Below, in pieces: positions 1 through 11,386 of a DNA stretch of 64,000 nt. Each line of letters opens with the position of its first letter. Positions within the stretch are counted from its first letter, which is position 1. Origin of the DNA: Prototheca cutis (Eukaryota > Chlorophyta > Trebouxiophyceae > Chlorellales > Chlorellaceae); contig BCIH01000008.1 of NCBI GenBank assembly GCA_002897115.2, forward strand, positions 990,900 to 1,054,899. The letters are read 5' to 3'. The position numbers were made by a program, and so were the translations under genes. The notes under the pieces were generated by a model. The model ran no database searches and was not told the origin of the DNA. It worked only from the letters and a program-made list of their open reading frames with translations.

Positions 1-19
1 AAAAAAAAAAAAAAAAAAA
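1..19. repeat. poly-A run at window edge
   Basis: Nineteen consecutive A residues start the window and directly abut the MRE11 intron. It may be an intronic homopolymer or a contig edge; the sequence alone cannot tell. Confidence 0.7.
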
Positions 20-32
20 CCAAACCCCACAC

Positions 33-542
33 CCGCTGGCAAAGTTCTGGTGCTGGTCGGAGATGACTCGAAATGCGATGGGCTCATCCGACAGGCAGTG
101 CCTGGCGAAAACTTGCATTGCCTTTACGACCGTCTGCCGGCTGGGCCGGTTGTCGTGGAACAAGTCCCCCCCCAGCAGTACAAAGTCGACGGCCTGAGCA
201 TGGGTGGCAGTGACACATGAGCGTTCTTGGTTGGCACCAAAAGCATGGGCCAGGCATGGACACGCTGCACAAAATTGAATCCAATCACTAAACATGACAA
301 GATCCATCCACCCTGCACCAGCATACCCCTGCACACCCAAAACACATGCAGCACATGGGGGACCAATCAGTCACCTCACGCTTGGCCAGGCCAAGGATCT
401 CGTCCAGCGTGTTGAACGAATCATCCCCACGGACATCGTCCTTCTCCCAGACTCCCAGATGGTTGTCCGTTGCTATGAGAACGCGCAGGATGTTCTCCCT
501 GCGGGACGCAGGCGGGGCAGCAGCGGGTGGGCCTGTCTGCAT
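33..542 (-). CDS. MRE11: MRE11 double-strand-break repair nuclease, N-terminal part
   Basis: The N-terminal part of the MRE11 Mn-dependent nuclease, the phosphoesterase of the MRN complex in DNA break repair and telomere maintenance. Exon 1 is 375-542 and exon 2 is 33-193, joined in phase 0 by a GT-AG intron; exon 2 ends at a GTGTGG donor. Visible are phosphoesterase motif I (TDNHLG, residues 25-30), the DDVRGDDSF stretch, and motif II (LLGGDLFHDNRPSR) in exon 2, all as in MRE11. The chosen ATG at 542 places about 15 residues before the ENILRVL strand, similar to animal and plant proteins. The remainder of the nuclease core and the capping domain lie beyond the left edge. Identity is near certain; a further upstream exon is possible. 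Confidence 0.9.
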
Positions 543-1033
543 ACCGCAGCCCAGAACATCATCCGCTGCCCCGGGGGCCGTACCTCCACGCGTGCCCGGT
601 CCCACGGAGGATCAACTCCCAGCGCTCATCTCACTTTTCTGCCATTGTTTCGGGACGTTTATGCTCGAGCGCCGCTGGCCATGGTGCGCCTGGAGCTGGC
701 CTACGCCAGTGCTGGAGAAAGTGATCTCAAGGATGTACACGCCACCGCCACCTTATTCCACACTCCTGCATTCAGGGCCTACTCGCCATTACATTAAACA
801 TTAAAACCATCCATGCGTTGGCTAATCGAGGACGAGCCCTGATCTCGTGTTTGAAGCATGCCATGCATCCCACATTGCATCTGCGCATTTCGGCAGTCCC
901 ACTCAGCCAACACCTGCGATCATCAGACATTTCGCGGCAGAAAATGCTACCAAGCCTGCCACAATGCGTGCATGCCCAAATTGAACGTTTGCTGTGTTTG
1001 TGATTCGCCGCGTATCTCGCGCGAGAGGGGGCA
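543..1033. other. divergent intergenic region MRE11 / RCE1
   Basis: About 490 bases between two divergently read genes. No convincing coding exon or RNA gene is seen; it probably holds both promoters and the 5' UTRs. Confidence 0.5.
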
Positions 1034-2117
1034 ATGGGCCAGGTGCCATCAGCGCTCAACTGGCTGGCGGCAGGTGGTTATGCTGCGGGCTACGTCCTGC
1101 CCCTGCACATCGTCAAGGGACCGAGAAACGACGAACGGGTGATCAAGGCCCGGTGCTTGGCAGTGAGCGTCGTATCGGGCCTCCTGGCCGTAGTTCCGAC
1201 GCAGCTGGAGCTGCAGCGAGCAGCTGGGCCCCAGGTTGGTTTGGATGCGTTTGGGAGTGTAAGGGCATGGGACACTGCTTGCCCGAGCCTGCTGCGCGAA
1301 ATGTGCAGCGTTCCCAACGAAGAGGTCAACCAGTTGCACATAAAACGAGCAGTTCGTACCTGGGTTGTAATGGTGGGCTGCCTTGTGGGAGTTTCTTCAC
1401 CTGGTGCTGTGATTAGGGTTTTTGCTTCAGCCACCACCTTCCACGCCTGGCCTTCCATCACAGATTCCACACCCCAAAGCATCCCTCACACACGTGCAGA
1501 CCCCTGTACCTTTGAGCAAAGTATTGGAAGCCCTGGGCCTGCGATCCAGCGGTGCATGGCCAAGCCTGGCGGTCGGGGTGGGGTTGGTGCTGTGCCTGTT
1601 TGCCGGCCCACTCGCCTTTGCTGCCAGCGAGGCCGCCGCGGGACGTCCGCCCGCGCTGGGCAACTGGAACCGCACGCGGCTGCAGTTCTTGCGTGACTTA
1701 GTACTGGCACCGCTGAGCGAGGAGCTCGTCTTCCGTGGGGGTGTCTTATCGTTCATGCTTGCCCGCGGCACGAGCCCCGGCACGGCGACAGCAATTGGCC
1801 TGGCAGCTTTCGCTGCCGCGCACCTGCACCACGTGCTGGACCGCGTGTGGCATGGCGGGTTCTCCCCCTCGGCCGCGACGGCCGTGGCGGCCGTGCAGGC
1901 CGCCTACACTTCAGTGTTTGGACTGCTGGCGTCCGCGCTCTGGATGCGCACTGGCAGTCTCGCTGGGCCCGTGGTCGCTCACACACTGTGCAATGCACTG
2001 GGCCTGCCACCACTAGCCCGCATGCGCTCGGCACGCGGGGGCCCCTGGTTCCTGGGGCTCACGGCCGTCGGCGCGGCGGGATTTGCCTGGGGATTGGCTT
2101 CCCTCCTCCGCCACTGA
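1034..2117 (+). CDS. RCE1: CAAX prenyl protease 2 (RCE1)
   Basis: Membrane endoprotease that removes the -AAX tripeptide from prenylated CAAX proteins at the ER. Exons 1034-1234 and 1500-2117 are joined in phase 0 across a 265-nt GT-AG intron, giving about 272 residues. Catalytic and metal-binding motifs of the CPBP/Rce1 family are present: EELVFRG (Glu141-Glu142), His175 in a FAAAHLHH stretch, and His228/Asn232 in HTLCNALG. Several hydrophobic helices surround them. The N-terminal helix with the family-like VIKAR segment is encoded by exon 1, which supports the start at 1034. The protein is a little shorter than human RCE1 (329 residues), mainly at the C-terminus. Confidence 0.9.
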
Positions 2118-2453
2118 CCACGCCGCCATCGCACGAGCAGAGGGCGGAAATGGGCCGCCATCGCGCTCCAGCACATGCTCACATCCCCTGAAATTGAAGC
2201 TTCTGTCTCGTGTCGCACGGAGTTGAACCAAACACGGAAATTCAACCGACACCCTCTCCAAGATAGCCTGAGCAAGAACATGCTGGCCCGACTCCTCCCA
2301 ACCCCTGTTCCTTGCTACCTACTGTTGCCCAAACGAGCGTGTTTTCGTCTTCAATGCTCATGTGCATGGCACAGAACAGCATTCTTCTTTGCCATCCAAT
2401 CAACCGTGACGGTCTTGTTCAGCCATCACACTTTGCGCACGGAAACTCGGCCC
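2118..2453. other. convergent intergenic region RCE1 / METTL17
   Basis: About 340 bases between two gene ends. It presumably holds 3' UTRs; nothing else recognised. Confidence 0.4.
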
Positions 2454-5400
2454 TCATTTGACCCCGTCGCGTCGCTGGAGCAGGGGCAACCTGGCCTGGT
2501 ACCCTGCGGGCCAGAGGTCTCCCCACCGCAGCCCCCGAGCCAGGCGGTAGGCTGCCCTGCCCCCGAGCTCGCGCTCGGAGCCCAGGCGCGACACGATCTG
2601 CCGCACCGCCTCACCCCGCGCGCCGCCGGCCGCGGCGGCACACAGGTCGATGACCACGTGCCCGCCGCGCTTGATCGGCGGGCGCAGCACCCGCGACCAT
2701 GACAGCGACGCCAGCTGCGCTGTAGCTTCCTGCCCCTCCCGGGGTTCATTGGCCGAGGTCAACCCCTCCGAGGGGTGACGATCATCGTTACTGCCAAGCT
2801 CTTGGCGCATTCCGTTGGCCTCCTCATCCCCCATGTCATCGCTGCTGGCGCCGGTGTCTGTGTTCACTTCAAGGCTGGCCTCGAGACCTTGAGCGCTGCC
2901 GACTTCATTCCCCCACGACCCTTGAGCATACGATGAGCCGTCGGCTGAAATTGTGTCCAGCTCGTCCACTGCTTCAAAGTTGCGGAGGAGACCTGCACGC
3001 GCGGTGGTGCCATTCATTGCACGTCCTGAGAATTTCCCTCCCTAGTTCCCATCCTTGGCGTGGTATGATGCCAGTGATAGTGCTTTTGAAATCCCCCTCC
3101 CCTTCTTGTAAGACAGCGATCAAACAAGCAACAAGACCAGGGGCACTTGACCTGCACCAAACACAGCACAGGATTACTGAGCAGGATGACTAAGCAGGAT
3201 GACTAAGCATGTCCAACTACCCCCCCACCAACAAACCAGCGCACCATCGATGTCGCCGCCGTTGTCATCCTCCTGGCCATCACGGATAGACTCCAGAATC
3301 AAGGCCCGCGTGGCCTCATCCAGGCCGTCCAGCGCCCCCCGGCGCTGCGCCAGCTGCAGCAGGAATGCGTCATCGATGTCCCCCCAGGCCGAAGGCGTGC
3401 TGGGGGACGACGACGGCTCGGCTGATTCTGCCGGCACCTTGGAACCTGTTTCCAGCGGCTCCAGTCCGAGCTGCATTGTGTGTGTATGGGGGGTTGTACC
3501 TGAAAACCCAGTGCTACCTGTGAAGGGTTTATGACCAATTGCACTGAGGTTTCTCCAGTTCCCGGCAGTACTTCCTTCCCTGACTCTCCCCGTTCAAAAG
3601 AGTCGTCCATACCCCATCAGGTTTGTCAGGCCCCCAACCATGATCAATCCGCACTGTTCTCAATGCACCTGGGCCCGGGCGCGGCGGGGCACGTCCTCAG
3701 GTGGCAGGCTCCTCAGGATTTCGAGAAGGTCTTCACCGAGGGGAATGGCCGCGTCCACGACCGGCTGGGGTGCAGGCACGGGCCGCGGCGCCTTGGCCAC
3801 CGCAACGTAAGAGTACCGTTCGTCGGCGTGATCCCTCACCTGCACCTCCATCGGGTTGAAATTCTTGGCCGTCCGCTGCGGAGGGTTGGCAAGTCAGTGG
3901 GTGTGGTGATGGTGGGACGTCTTAGTTGACGTGGCATGAGGGAACCGCGCGGAAAGACAGACACCCCCCTCGTTTGCAGACAAGGGAACGAACTACCAGT
4001 CCCCCAACGCTATACCTGGAGGGCCGCGCGGTGGAAGCGTTGCTCAAAGTGGCACCAGGTGCGGCGGCCGAGGAGCGGGCAGGGCCCATCGTGTGGGCAC
4101 GGAGCCAACACATGCGCTTCTGGTTTGGCCTTGTGATCATGACCATGCCCCAGGCTGGGAGCAGCAGCGATCGATGTCCGTCCTGCTTCTTCGTGATGAA
4201 ATTCAAGCCCCAGCAGTTGCGCGCGAGCGGCCTGCACAGCACGACTGCCCGAGGGTGTGCCCGGCTCCACCAGTACCAACACGCCCCCAGGCGCCGTGGC
4301 CTCCCACAGCCGAGCCACAAGCCGCTGACGTTCGCCGTCGTCCGACAGCTCGCACAGCACGTAGCCGGCCGTGACAAGATCTGCCCGCAGCGAAGACTGT
4401 GAGGGGCCCAGCCGGGGCGTCCACCAAATCCTCGCCGGCATCGGAGTTGCAGTTGTTGTGGCTGATGCTGCAGGCGTAACGCTGTCTTCTTCTGCTTCTG
4501 CTGCTTGTGCGTCAGTAATCGTATCATCATTGTGCTCCAGCACACCCTGACGGCCCCTCGACCAACCATCCGCTGCCGCCTCTTCAAACCGCGCCTCTCG
4601 GGCGGCTTGCACTCGACGGCCGAGCCAGGCCATGGCCCCCGCGGCGTCCACTGCGGTCACTCGGAGGGCAACATCAGGCCATGTTTCCTGTGCCGCCCAC
4701 GTGGCCGTCCCCGGGCCCGCACCAAAATCAAGCACGGTGGCCGGCGCCCACCCGGGGCCCCGCCGCCGCGCCACCTCGTCCAGAACTGCCCGCAGCGCCG
4801 CGTAACACCCGGGCATGCGCGTGGCAGCGTATGCCAGCGCCGCCTGCTCATCGTACCGTGCATCGGCGGACTCCGCAGAAGTCTTCCGCCGTGGTACCTC
4901 GGCCGGCAGGGCATCGGCGGGGGCTCGGTACGACGCCGCAATCACGTCAATAGGAGGCTTGCCGTTTTCTGTTGTGGACAATGATGATGACGAGCCGCTC
5001 TCCATCCCTGCTTCATCACCAGCAACCCCAACATCATCGTCCATCGCATGAACACCCGCCGCCGCCAGCTGCCGCTCGTCCTCTGCGTTCTCGGCAGCTT
5101 CCCTGGCAGCCACCGCCGCCCGACCATGGCGGCCGCCCCGCTTCAACGCAGCCACAGCTGCTCCTTCACCCTCCCCCACAAACACCTCAAAAGATGTGAG
5201 GTCCTGCAGCTGGGCACGCTGCTGCTGCCGCAACTTGCCCCGGCGAGGCCGTGCGGGGGCCGTGGCGGGTTCGTCCCCGGCAAAATTGGGCTGCACGCCG
5301 CCGCGGTGCCGCGACCGCGTCATCTGCTTCAATTCCTCGGTCAGCTCCATGCCCTTGCCCCTCAGCAACTTCCTGCTCACCCCTGGGGATTATGGAGAGG

Positions 5401-5692
5401 AGGATCCGGAGTTGGGTACCAGCCTACAAAGTGGTTGCGGAACGCCCTCACATTTTTGCTCTGACCAGTGCCCAGTGCCCGTCAGGGGGCCCCCTGGCAA
5501 CTCACCCTTGGCAGCTTGGTTGACGGCGTCAGTGACATCTCGGGGCAACTCCACAGATCCCAGGCTGCGTCGAGCTGTCTCGGCGGCCACCGCAGCGGAG
5601 ATGGTTGAGACCTGCCGGTCTGGACCAGCCAGGGAGGTCCAGGACGCATGCTGTCGAGCCACCCGCAGCAACGACTGGCGCGCGGTCGCCAT
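2454..5692 (-). CDS. METTL17: METTL17/Rsm22-like mitochondrial ribosome assembly factor
   Basis: Rsm22/METTL17 family protein, a methyltransferase-fold factor needed for maturation of the mitochondrial small ribosomal subunit. Five exons: 5506-5692, 4016-5382, 3669-3875, 3245-3470, 2454-2992, with matching phases, about 841 residues. The SAM-fold motif LDFGAGPGTATWAA and the downstream ADLVTAGYVLCEL are clear. Three cysteines near residues 491, 497 and 506 (APCPHDGPCPLL...WCHF) plus a fourth in VVIDLC of the last exon match the four-cysteine 4Fe-4S site known in METTL17. RPPIKRGGHV in the last exon is also family-like. The protein is much longer than the human one (456 residues) because of low-complexity acidic and Ala-rich inserts. 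The N-terminus is probably a mitochondrial presequence. Homology is firm; catalytic activity is unproven in this family. Confidence 0.88.
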
Positions 5693-5942
5693 GTGTCATA
5701 GATGGAACAATACGTTATTCGACATTCTATGACGAACGAATATGCTGCATGTATACCGGAGTCCCCTGGCTCTTGTGGTTAGTCTGTCGCTCGAGCTGTT
5801 CAGCAAGGGATGGCGGAAATGATTGTCGTTCGCGACAAGGAAAGGTTTCGTGCTCCTCCGTTCATGAAACTGTCACGTCCATCAGATAATGGGACGGCTC
5901 GTTTTTCTTCTTCATTCATTGCTCTTTGGCACTTGAAGAACC
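5693..5942. promoter_or_regulatory. short divergent promoter region METTL17 / CCDC97
   Basis: 250 bases separate two divergent start codons, so both promoters must lie here or overlap the 5' exons. The stretch is visibly AT-richer than the flanking exons. No specific element was identified. Confidence 0.4.
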
Positions 5943-7116
5943 ATGGGCAGAGGTGTATCAGAGCAGGCGATGGAGGGAATCGTGTCCCGGCTGAGCGCCG
6001 TCCCGGACATCAGGCTGCCAGGCCAGTTGACGCGGAATGGGCCCGCGTCCAGGGAATCCGTGCAGCTCTACATGCGATCCCTGCTCGAGCGAGATCCAGG
6101 CGTGTTCCTGGAGCGCTACGGCGATGCCCTGGAGTCCCGGGAGCTCGTGGAATTCGAGAGCTTGCGGGACGACTATGAGGTGGACTTTCACTTGAAGGTC
6201 CTGGAGTCCAAGCGGGATCCCAGGGTGCGCCAGACGACTGCAAAGAATAGACGCCTCGCCTACATGCACAAGTGCGCTGCGCTTTTTGGGAAGCAGGGAC
6301 TGGTGGGCAGGTACGATCTGTACTCACAGGGTGGTGGTAGCAGCAGGTGCGATGTGTCGAGGAAGCCGACTGTCGCCCCCCACCAGCTCTTCATGCACAC
6401 TGCTCAATTCTGCTCTGTCATGCATCATCACAGGCTAATGTCTGAGGGTACGTACTTTTCGGAGACGGCCATGGAGCAGCGGCAGCCCTGGCTGTTCCAC
6501 CACTTGGTGGGCCAGTACCGGCCGACCCCTGCCGCCGAGCGCCCAATCGCGTACCTGTCTTCCCGGGAGTATGCGGAGCAGCTCCTGGCAAGGGAAGATG
6601 CTGCACAGCTTCAGGAAGCACGCCTGGACCAACAGGCGGCGTACGACGCCGTGGAGAATGAGACTAGCAGCGATGACGATGCCGACGACTCAAGTGTTGG
6701 CTGTGCTGTTCAGAGGACCGGTGCCAGGGCGGACAGCCGCAGCCAATCCCCGCTGGACCAGGCCGATGCACCGCTGGATGAGAACCCGAGAGCAAGGTGT
6801 GCGCATGGGGTTTTCAGCCGGACTGACTGAACAAACGAGGGCATTGCAACGGCGTGGCTTGCTGCGATGGTGTCTAGGCCTTCCAAACCGTGCACGCCTT
6901 TTAACCTTGCCGTCATGCTGAACCCCAACCTGGAGATCACGCAAAATCTGCCTTGTACACAGGGAACAGGCTTTTCTGGAGGCCATGCAGCAGCGGTTTT
7001 TGGCCGGCGACGATCCCGGGGTCAATTATGCCGAGATTGATCGTGACGCGGAGCTAGATCAGCACTGGGCAGCCGAGCAGTCCCGAGACGCCGAGGAGCA
7101 CTATTTTGAAGCCTGA
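5943..7116 (+). CDS. CCDC97-domain protein
   Basis: Homologue of coiled-coil domain-containing protein 97, a conserved eukaryotic protein reported with spliceosomal (SF3B-type) complexes; its exact role is not settled. Exons 5943-6310, 6434-6796 and 6963-7116 join in phase 2 and give about 294 residues. Diagnostic parts are the N-terminal YMRSLLERDPGVFLERYG block, the GTYFSETAMEQRQPWLFHH block and the acidic C-terminal FLEAMQQRFLAG...DRDAELD...EEHYFEA block. Intron 1 is 123 nt, a multiple of three, without an in-frame stop, so its retention would still give an open frame. The splice model is favoured because the AGG codon across the junction restores the conserved block. Confidence 0.85.
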
Positions 7117-7273
7117 CAGATAGAGAGCGTCATTGTGTGCACGTGGGGATAATCAGTACATGACAAGGCAGTCAATGGGAGTCAGACGAATCCGATGGGC
7201 GTGCCTGCATTGCCCTTGTGTTTGCCGCCTTGATGCATAGATACTTCTGTTGCCGGGGGAAAGGCAGGCCCTA
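7117..7273. other. short convergent spacer
   Basis: 157 bases between two stop codons, room only for 3' UTRs. Confidence 0.4.
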
Positions 7274-8700
7274 TCAGTGACCGCTTTCGCTCCCTGGGCC
7301 GCCGGCGATGCGGTTGAGTTCGATCACGCGATCCCGGACCGACCGGCGATCGGTGGCTGATGTGAGGTACGCCACCCGTGCTGTGGCACGTTCCCCATCA
7401 GGCATCACGGCTTCAAAGTCCATTCCCAGCGCGTCGATCCGTGTCATCCGCGCTTCGGCCGCTGGCAGCCGGGCGAAATGGCGCACAATGGCGACGTTGG
7501 CCCCCGGGTGGTCTTCGTTCATGTGGCGGCAGATGGGTGCACTGAACCCCGCCACGGGGTCGGGTGGTGCGCTGTGGTATGCGGCGCCGTCCACCTGGGA
7601 ATGGCATGGAGGGGATCTCGGGTGGTGCCAGGATGCATGGCAAGGCAACGCAGCAGCTCGTGGGCGCAGTTCGTGCCCACTGAGCTGTGATCGTTCCTGC
7701 TTCCATGTCAGTACAAATGGCGCACACATCGCCCTGCACCATCCCGCTCGGCCCCATCTTCAACCCCAACCAAGCAACTTGCCTGGCCAGCTCGAGCGAA
7801 ACCGCCGACAACCCTCGCGCTCCGGATGTCATGCATGCAGTGCATGGAAAAATCACTGAAATCGGTCCAGAAACTGTCAGGGTGCGCCGCACGATAGGTG
7901 TCCAGTGCCGCCGCGCTTTCCTCGGCATCTTCGATGCGCGAGATGCGCCCGATCAGCATCACCCGCGCGTCCGCCAGCCCCTGCAAGGTAGGGGCCCGTG
8001 GTCCAAGGGCGCTTTGCTCGGGCGGTAGTGGGCTTGGAGCCAGGGGACCATCCTTCGATCGGGTGCAGCCTTGTTTCTTGGGGGGGGTGTTCATGTATTC
8101 TCAGGGTTTCCAAGGATCAGGGCGCGATCACCCATTGCAAACCCAACAGCAGCCGCACACATGCCTTGCAGGGTTGCATGACTCCCTCGGCACACCCCAC
8201 CTGTGATCCGGCGATGGGGATGGTGAGGCTTGCGCGGTCATCATGTGCCAGGTCCCTTGTGTGTGGGCTGAGCCTGCTGAACGAGAACAGCGGCTGGCCG
8301 CTGGCATCGCAGGCGAACTCAACGACGCTGCCAGAGGGAAAGCCCTGGGTGGCGGCTGTGCTGGAGAGGGTCGACAGCACACCCCACCTGCATGGCATTT
8401 AGAAGTATTCTATGACCATGTATGCCAGCAGCTGCATTTTATTTGCTGAGAACAAAGGCAGCTTGCAAAGCGCGTTTTGGACGACGCCATTCCGCCGTGC
8501 ATGCCGCCTCCAGTGACTCACGAACTGCAAGCGGCGATTGTGCGTGCTTGCACAGCTACAGAGAGGCGTGGCACGGCTGCCTGGTGTGCATGAAAGTCCT
8601 CCAGAGAATCATCGGCTTTAGACTGCACAGGTTCCTCTTCCTTGGGTGTGTTGCCGGTCTCTACAGGATCCGCTTCAGGGGGTGTTCCACTGCGATCCAT
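7274..8700 (-). CDS. split-barrel PPOX-like protein with C-terminal DUF2470 (HugZ/HOZ-like)
   Basis: FMN-binding split-barrel fold followed by a DUF2470 domain, as in the plant plastid proteins HOZ and GluTR-binding protein and in bacterial HugZ, which act in haem binding, haem breakdown or control of tetrapyrrole synthesis. Exons 8522-8700, 8201-8387, 7783-7980 and 7274-7594 give about 294 residues. Exon 1 ends with QARTIAACS; exon 2 carries GVLSTLS...FPSGSVVEF...DDRASLTI; exon 3 carries ARVMLIGRISRIED and RVVGGFARAGQ. Exon 4 holds the DUF2470 signature RHMNEDHPGAN and IDALGMDFEAV. Intron 3 uses a GC donor (CAG then GCAAGT). The start at 8700 is provisional: the frame stays open upstream to a possible acceptor near 8730, so a transit-peptide exon may exist. 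Which of the two plant relatives is closest cannot be settled by eye. Confidence 0.75.
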
Positions 8701-9214
8701 GAAACGTGCCCACCGAAGAAACTGATCCTGCCAATTAAGGGGTTATCAGCAACTGAGAATGCGGTTCGATTGTCCAGAAAATCATGATGACTTCCACCAC
8801 AACGATTCCATGCACACGAGCCATGCACACGCAATGCGCAGGCATGACGCACCCTGCGCGATTGTCGGACACCAGTGCCAGTCCTCGCGAGCAATCGAAA
8901 CATTCACTGCAGCCACCAGTCGGGCCGATGTTTGAAGATGCAATGATGTAGATTGGGTTTTAGAAGATTCCGCAATTCAGTCTCTTCATCGCCCAACTGT
9001 ACTTCTGGAGGTGGCAGGGCGCACGGCGGTGTCGGCGAGCCCTGGATCAGATCAGTGCTTCAGATCGGGATCCAAACGCCGGCTGCCGTCATGGGTGGGT
9101 GGGGCACCCAGTCACCAAACCTCCGAAGCCCAGTGCAATACTCCAACAAAACCAGTCATTACAGTTCCGATTTGCACATCTCAAAACAACGGGCATGATA
9201 AAGCTAGCTCCAGT
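8701..9214. other. intergenic, possible missing 5' exon
   Basis: About 510 bases between two minus-strand genes. The part near 8760-8903 can encode an Arg/Ser/Ala-rich segment starting at 8903 that looks like a plastid transit peptide, but no clean donor was found. The rest shows nothing recognisable. A TGTAA lies roughly 50 nt after the downstream rhodanese stop on the minus strand, compatible with a chlorophyte polyadenylation signal. Confidence 0.3.
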
Positions 9215-10634
9215 CTAGGCACTGCTGGTGTCCACCGGGACATCCGGCAGCGCACCCCACTCGCTCCAGCTGCCGTCGTACACCGCCCCCCGCACGCCCG
9301 GGAAAGCGCGGCGCGCGGCCAGCAGCAGCACGCAGGCAGTGACTCCACTGCCGCAGGAGAATGTCAGCTCCTTCACTGCGTCAGCCCCCACGGCATCAAA
9401 CATTGCCCGTAGCTCGTCTGGATCCTTGAACGCCCCCTCTGGCGTCAACACAGAGTCCCAAGGAATGTTGCGGCTGCCGGGCATGTGCCCCGCCCGTAAG
9501 CCTGCCCGTGGCTCGGCGCCCGTGCCGGCCCACCGAGCAGCGGGCCGGGCGTCCACCACTTGGCCCCCCTTTCCACCCTGCACCAGCTCCAGCACCTGGC
9601 GCCAGTCACGGACTTGAGAGTCCTTCAGGCGGGCGGGGTACGTCGCCACTGCGGCGGCAGCTTCGGATTTCTCGACCACAGCCGCAGCAACGTTGCCCGG
9701 TGCGTCGATGACCTCGTCAGACACTGGGGTTGTCTCAAGCTCGCCCCCAGCTGCCAGCCATGCCTTGTACCCGCCGTCCAACACTGCCACCCTGGACAAG
9801 ATTGCAAAGAATGTCGTTTGCAGCGTTAGAACCGGCAAGTCAATGGCGTATCCGCATGCATGGCAATGCGCTGCAACTGGGTGCTGTCACATGCCCTTGA
9901 CAACCCCCCCCACACACACACATACAGACACCCACCCACCCACCCACCTTTCGTGACCAAATACATGCCACATCCACCAGGCCCGGGGCGCGGAAAATGC
10001 GCCCAGGCGATCGTACACAACTACCGTGTCATCCTTTCCAATGCCCAGCACATCGGCCACGGCCGCAAAGGCACGGGCGCTGGGCAGCATGTGCGGCAGA
10101 TCTGCAGACGTTGATTGTTCATTTTTGGGGTGTGAGCATGTCTGTGTGTCTGTCGAGTCATTGCGGGGGGGGGGGGGGGGGGGGGGTTGAACATGCTCAA
10201 TTGGGAACATGGACGCGAGCAAACACTGGGTGCCGCCCCCCATTAGGCCCCACCTCACCGGTGGTCACATCAGCCACACGCTGTACGTCAAAGTACTGCG
10301 CGCCGGGCAGGCGGTCCGCCTTGAATTCAGCCACAGGATCGCGCTTGAGCGTCGGAAGATACCAGCTGGCATCCAGGACCTTGACGTCTTTGATCCTGAA
10401 TTGGCGGGNGGGGGNGTTTTNAGGNAGATAAGGTGGAAGCAGTCACGTTTTACCGTGTCGCTCCAGAAACAGGACATAGAACAACCATTGCAGGGGTGTT
10501 CATGGGTGACCGATCATCGCTAACAGTGACCTCTGCCCACGCACTCACCTGGGCTTGAGCCACTCGGCGGTGACGATGTCTGGAAAGGCCTCTGGAAAGG
10601 CCGAGCCTGGTGCATTGTCGGATGACGATGCCAT
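9215..10634 (-). CDS. thiosulfate/3-mercaptopyruvate sulfurtransferase (tandem rhodanese)
   Basis: Transfers sulfur from 3-mercaptopyruvate or thiosulfate to an acceptor; a two-domain rhodanese as in plant STR1/STR2. Exons 10549-10634, 10259-10395, 9948-10101 and 9215-9791 give about 317 residues, all phases consistent. The inactive N-terminal domain shows VKVLDASWYLP, LPHMLPS and VVVYDRLGAFSAPRAWWM. The catalytic C-terminal domain has the loop CGSGVTA with Cys272, and VVDARPAARW before it. GAYDGSW-like sequence (VYDGSWSEWG) is near the end. The start ATG at 10634 leaves a short Ser-rich leader, so no strong organelle signal is visible and an upstream exon cannot be excluded. Intron 1 contains four N. 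Confidence 0.88.
10165..10186. repeat. poly-G tract in rhodanese intron 2
   Basis: Twenty-two consecutive G in the intron between exons 2 and 3. Homopolymer, length likely approximate. Confidence 0.8.
10409..10425. other. ambiguous bases (N) in a G-rich intron
   Basis: Four single N at 10409, 10415, 10421 and 10425 in a G-rich stretch just upstream, in gene direction, of the exon 2 acceptor. They do not touch coding sequence in the model. Confidence 0.9.
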
Positions 10635-11386
10635 GGCGGGATGGCAGTGGATGCGTCGCTGCGCGCCGTGCGCGAGTGGGGTTGGGTGGAAGGGGCTTGG
10701 CTTGGCTGTGCCCCTGGGCACCTGGCACTGCTGCAGTTCGGGCAGGACGTCCATGGTTGGTGACCATGATTGTCAGGACATCGTGGCAGCAAATCCGATC
10801 CGAATGCATCAATCACCCTGTACCATGTACCAACCTGGTGGCCGAACGCCAAAGGTCTCGCGGATCTGCACAGCACCCGACAGCGAAAGCTGCTGGTCAC
10901 GGCGTTCCTCCCGACCCCGATCATCCAAGTCCTCCCTGCTGTATCTGCACCCAACCTAGGACCATGCACTCTTTCGAATAATGCTTGATCTTCTATGCAA
11001 AATGTCACGCCAAACTCCAATGCACAAGGGGTATCGGGAGCCCAGGCGTTCAGCGGTTCGTGTCGGTAATGCCGGGGGCTATCCGGTGTCGCCCGCGGCC
11101 CGCATCGTCGTTCCCATCAACTCGATGAGCGGTCAAGGGAGAGGGATTGCGCAGCCCCTTCCAGAAGGCACCCGGGTGCCAGGGGCGTCCCCCACGGCAC
11201 AAGGGGGCCCCGAATGCAAAAATGGCCCACGCCTCAGTCTCTTTTGGGATTCCATTGGAGCAAGTATGCAGGGGTGGTGGTGGCGGGTCCTATGCGGAGG
11301 TGTCGCCGCCGATGCACCCGCCACGCACTGGGAGGAATCACGCGCCCGCAAAAAGGAAAGAATACTGCATTCACAACAAATTCAAA
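10635..11386. other. intergenic spacer
   Basis: About 750 bases between the rhodanese start and the 3' end of the transporter gene. Short open frames exist on both strands but none resembles a known family or has exon-like boundaries. Nothing convincing seen. Confidence 0.35.
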
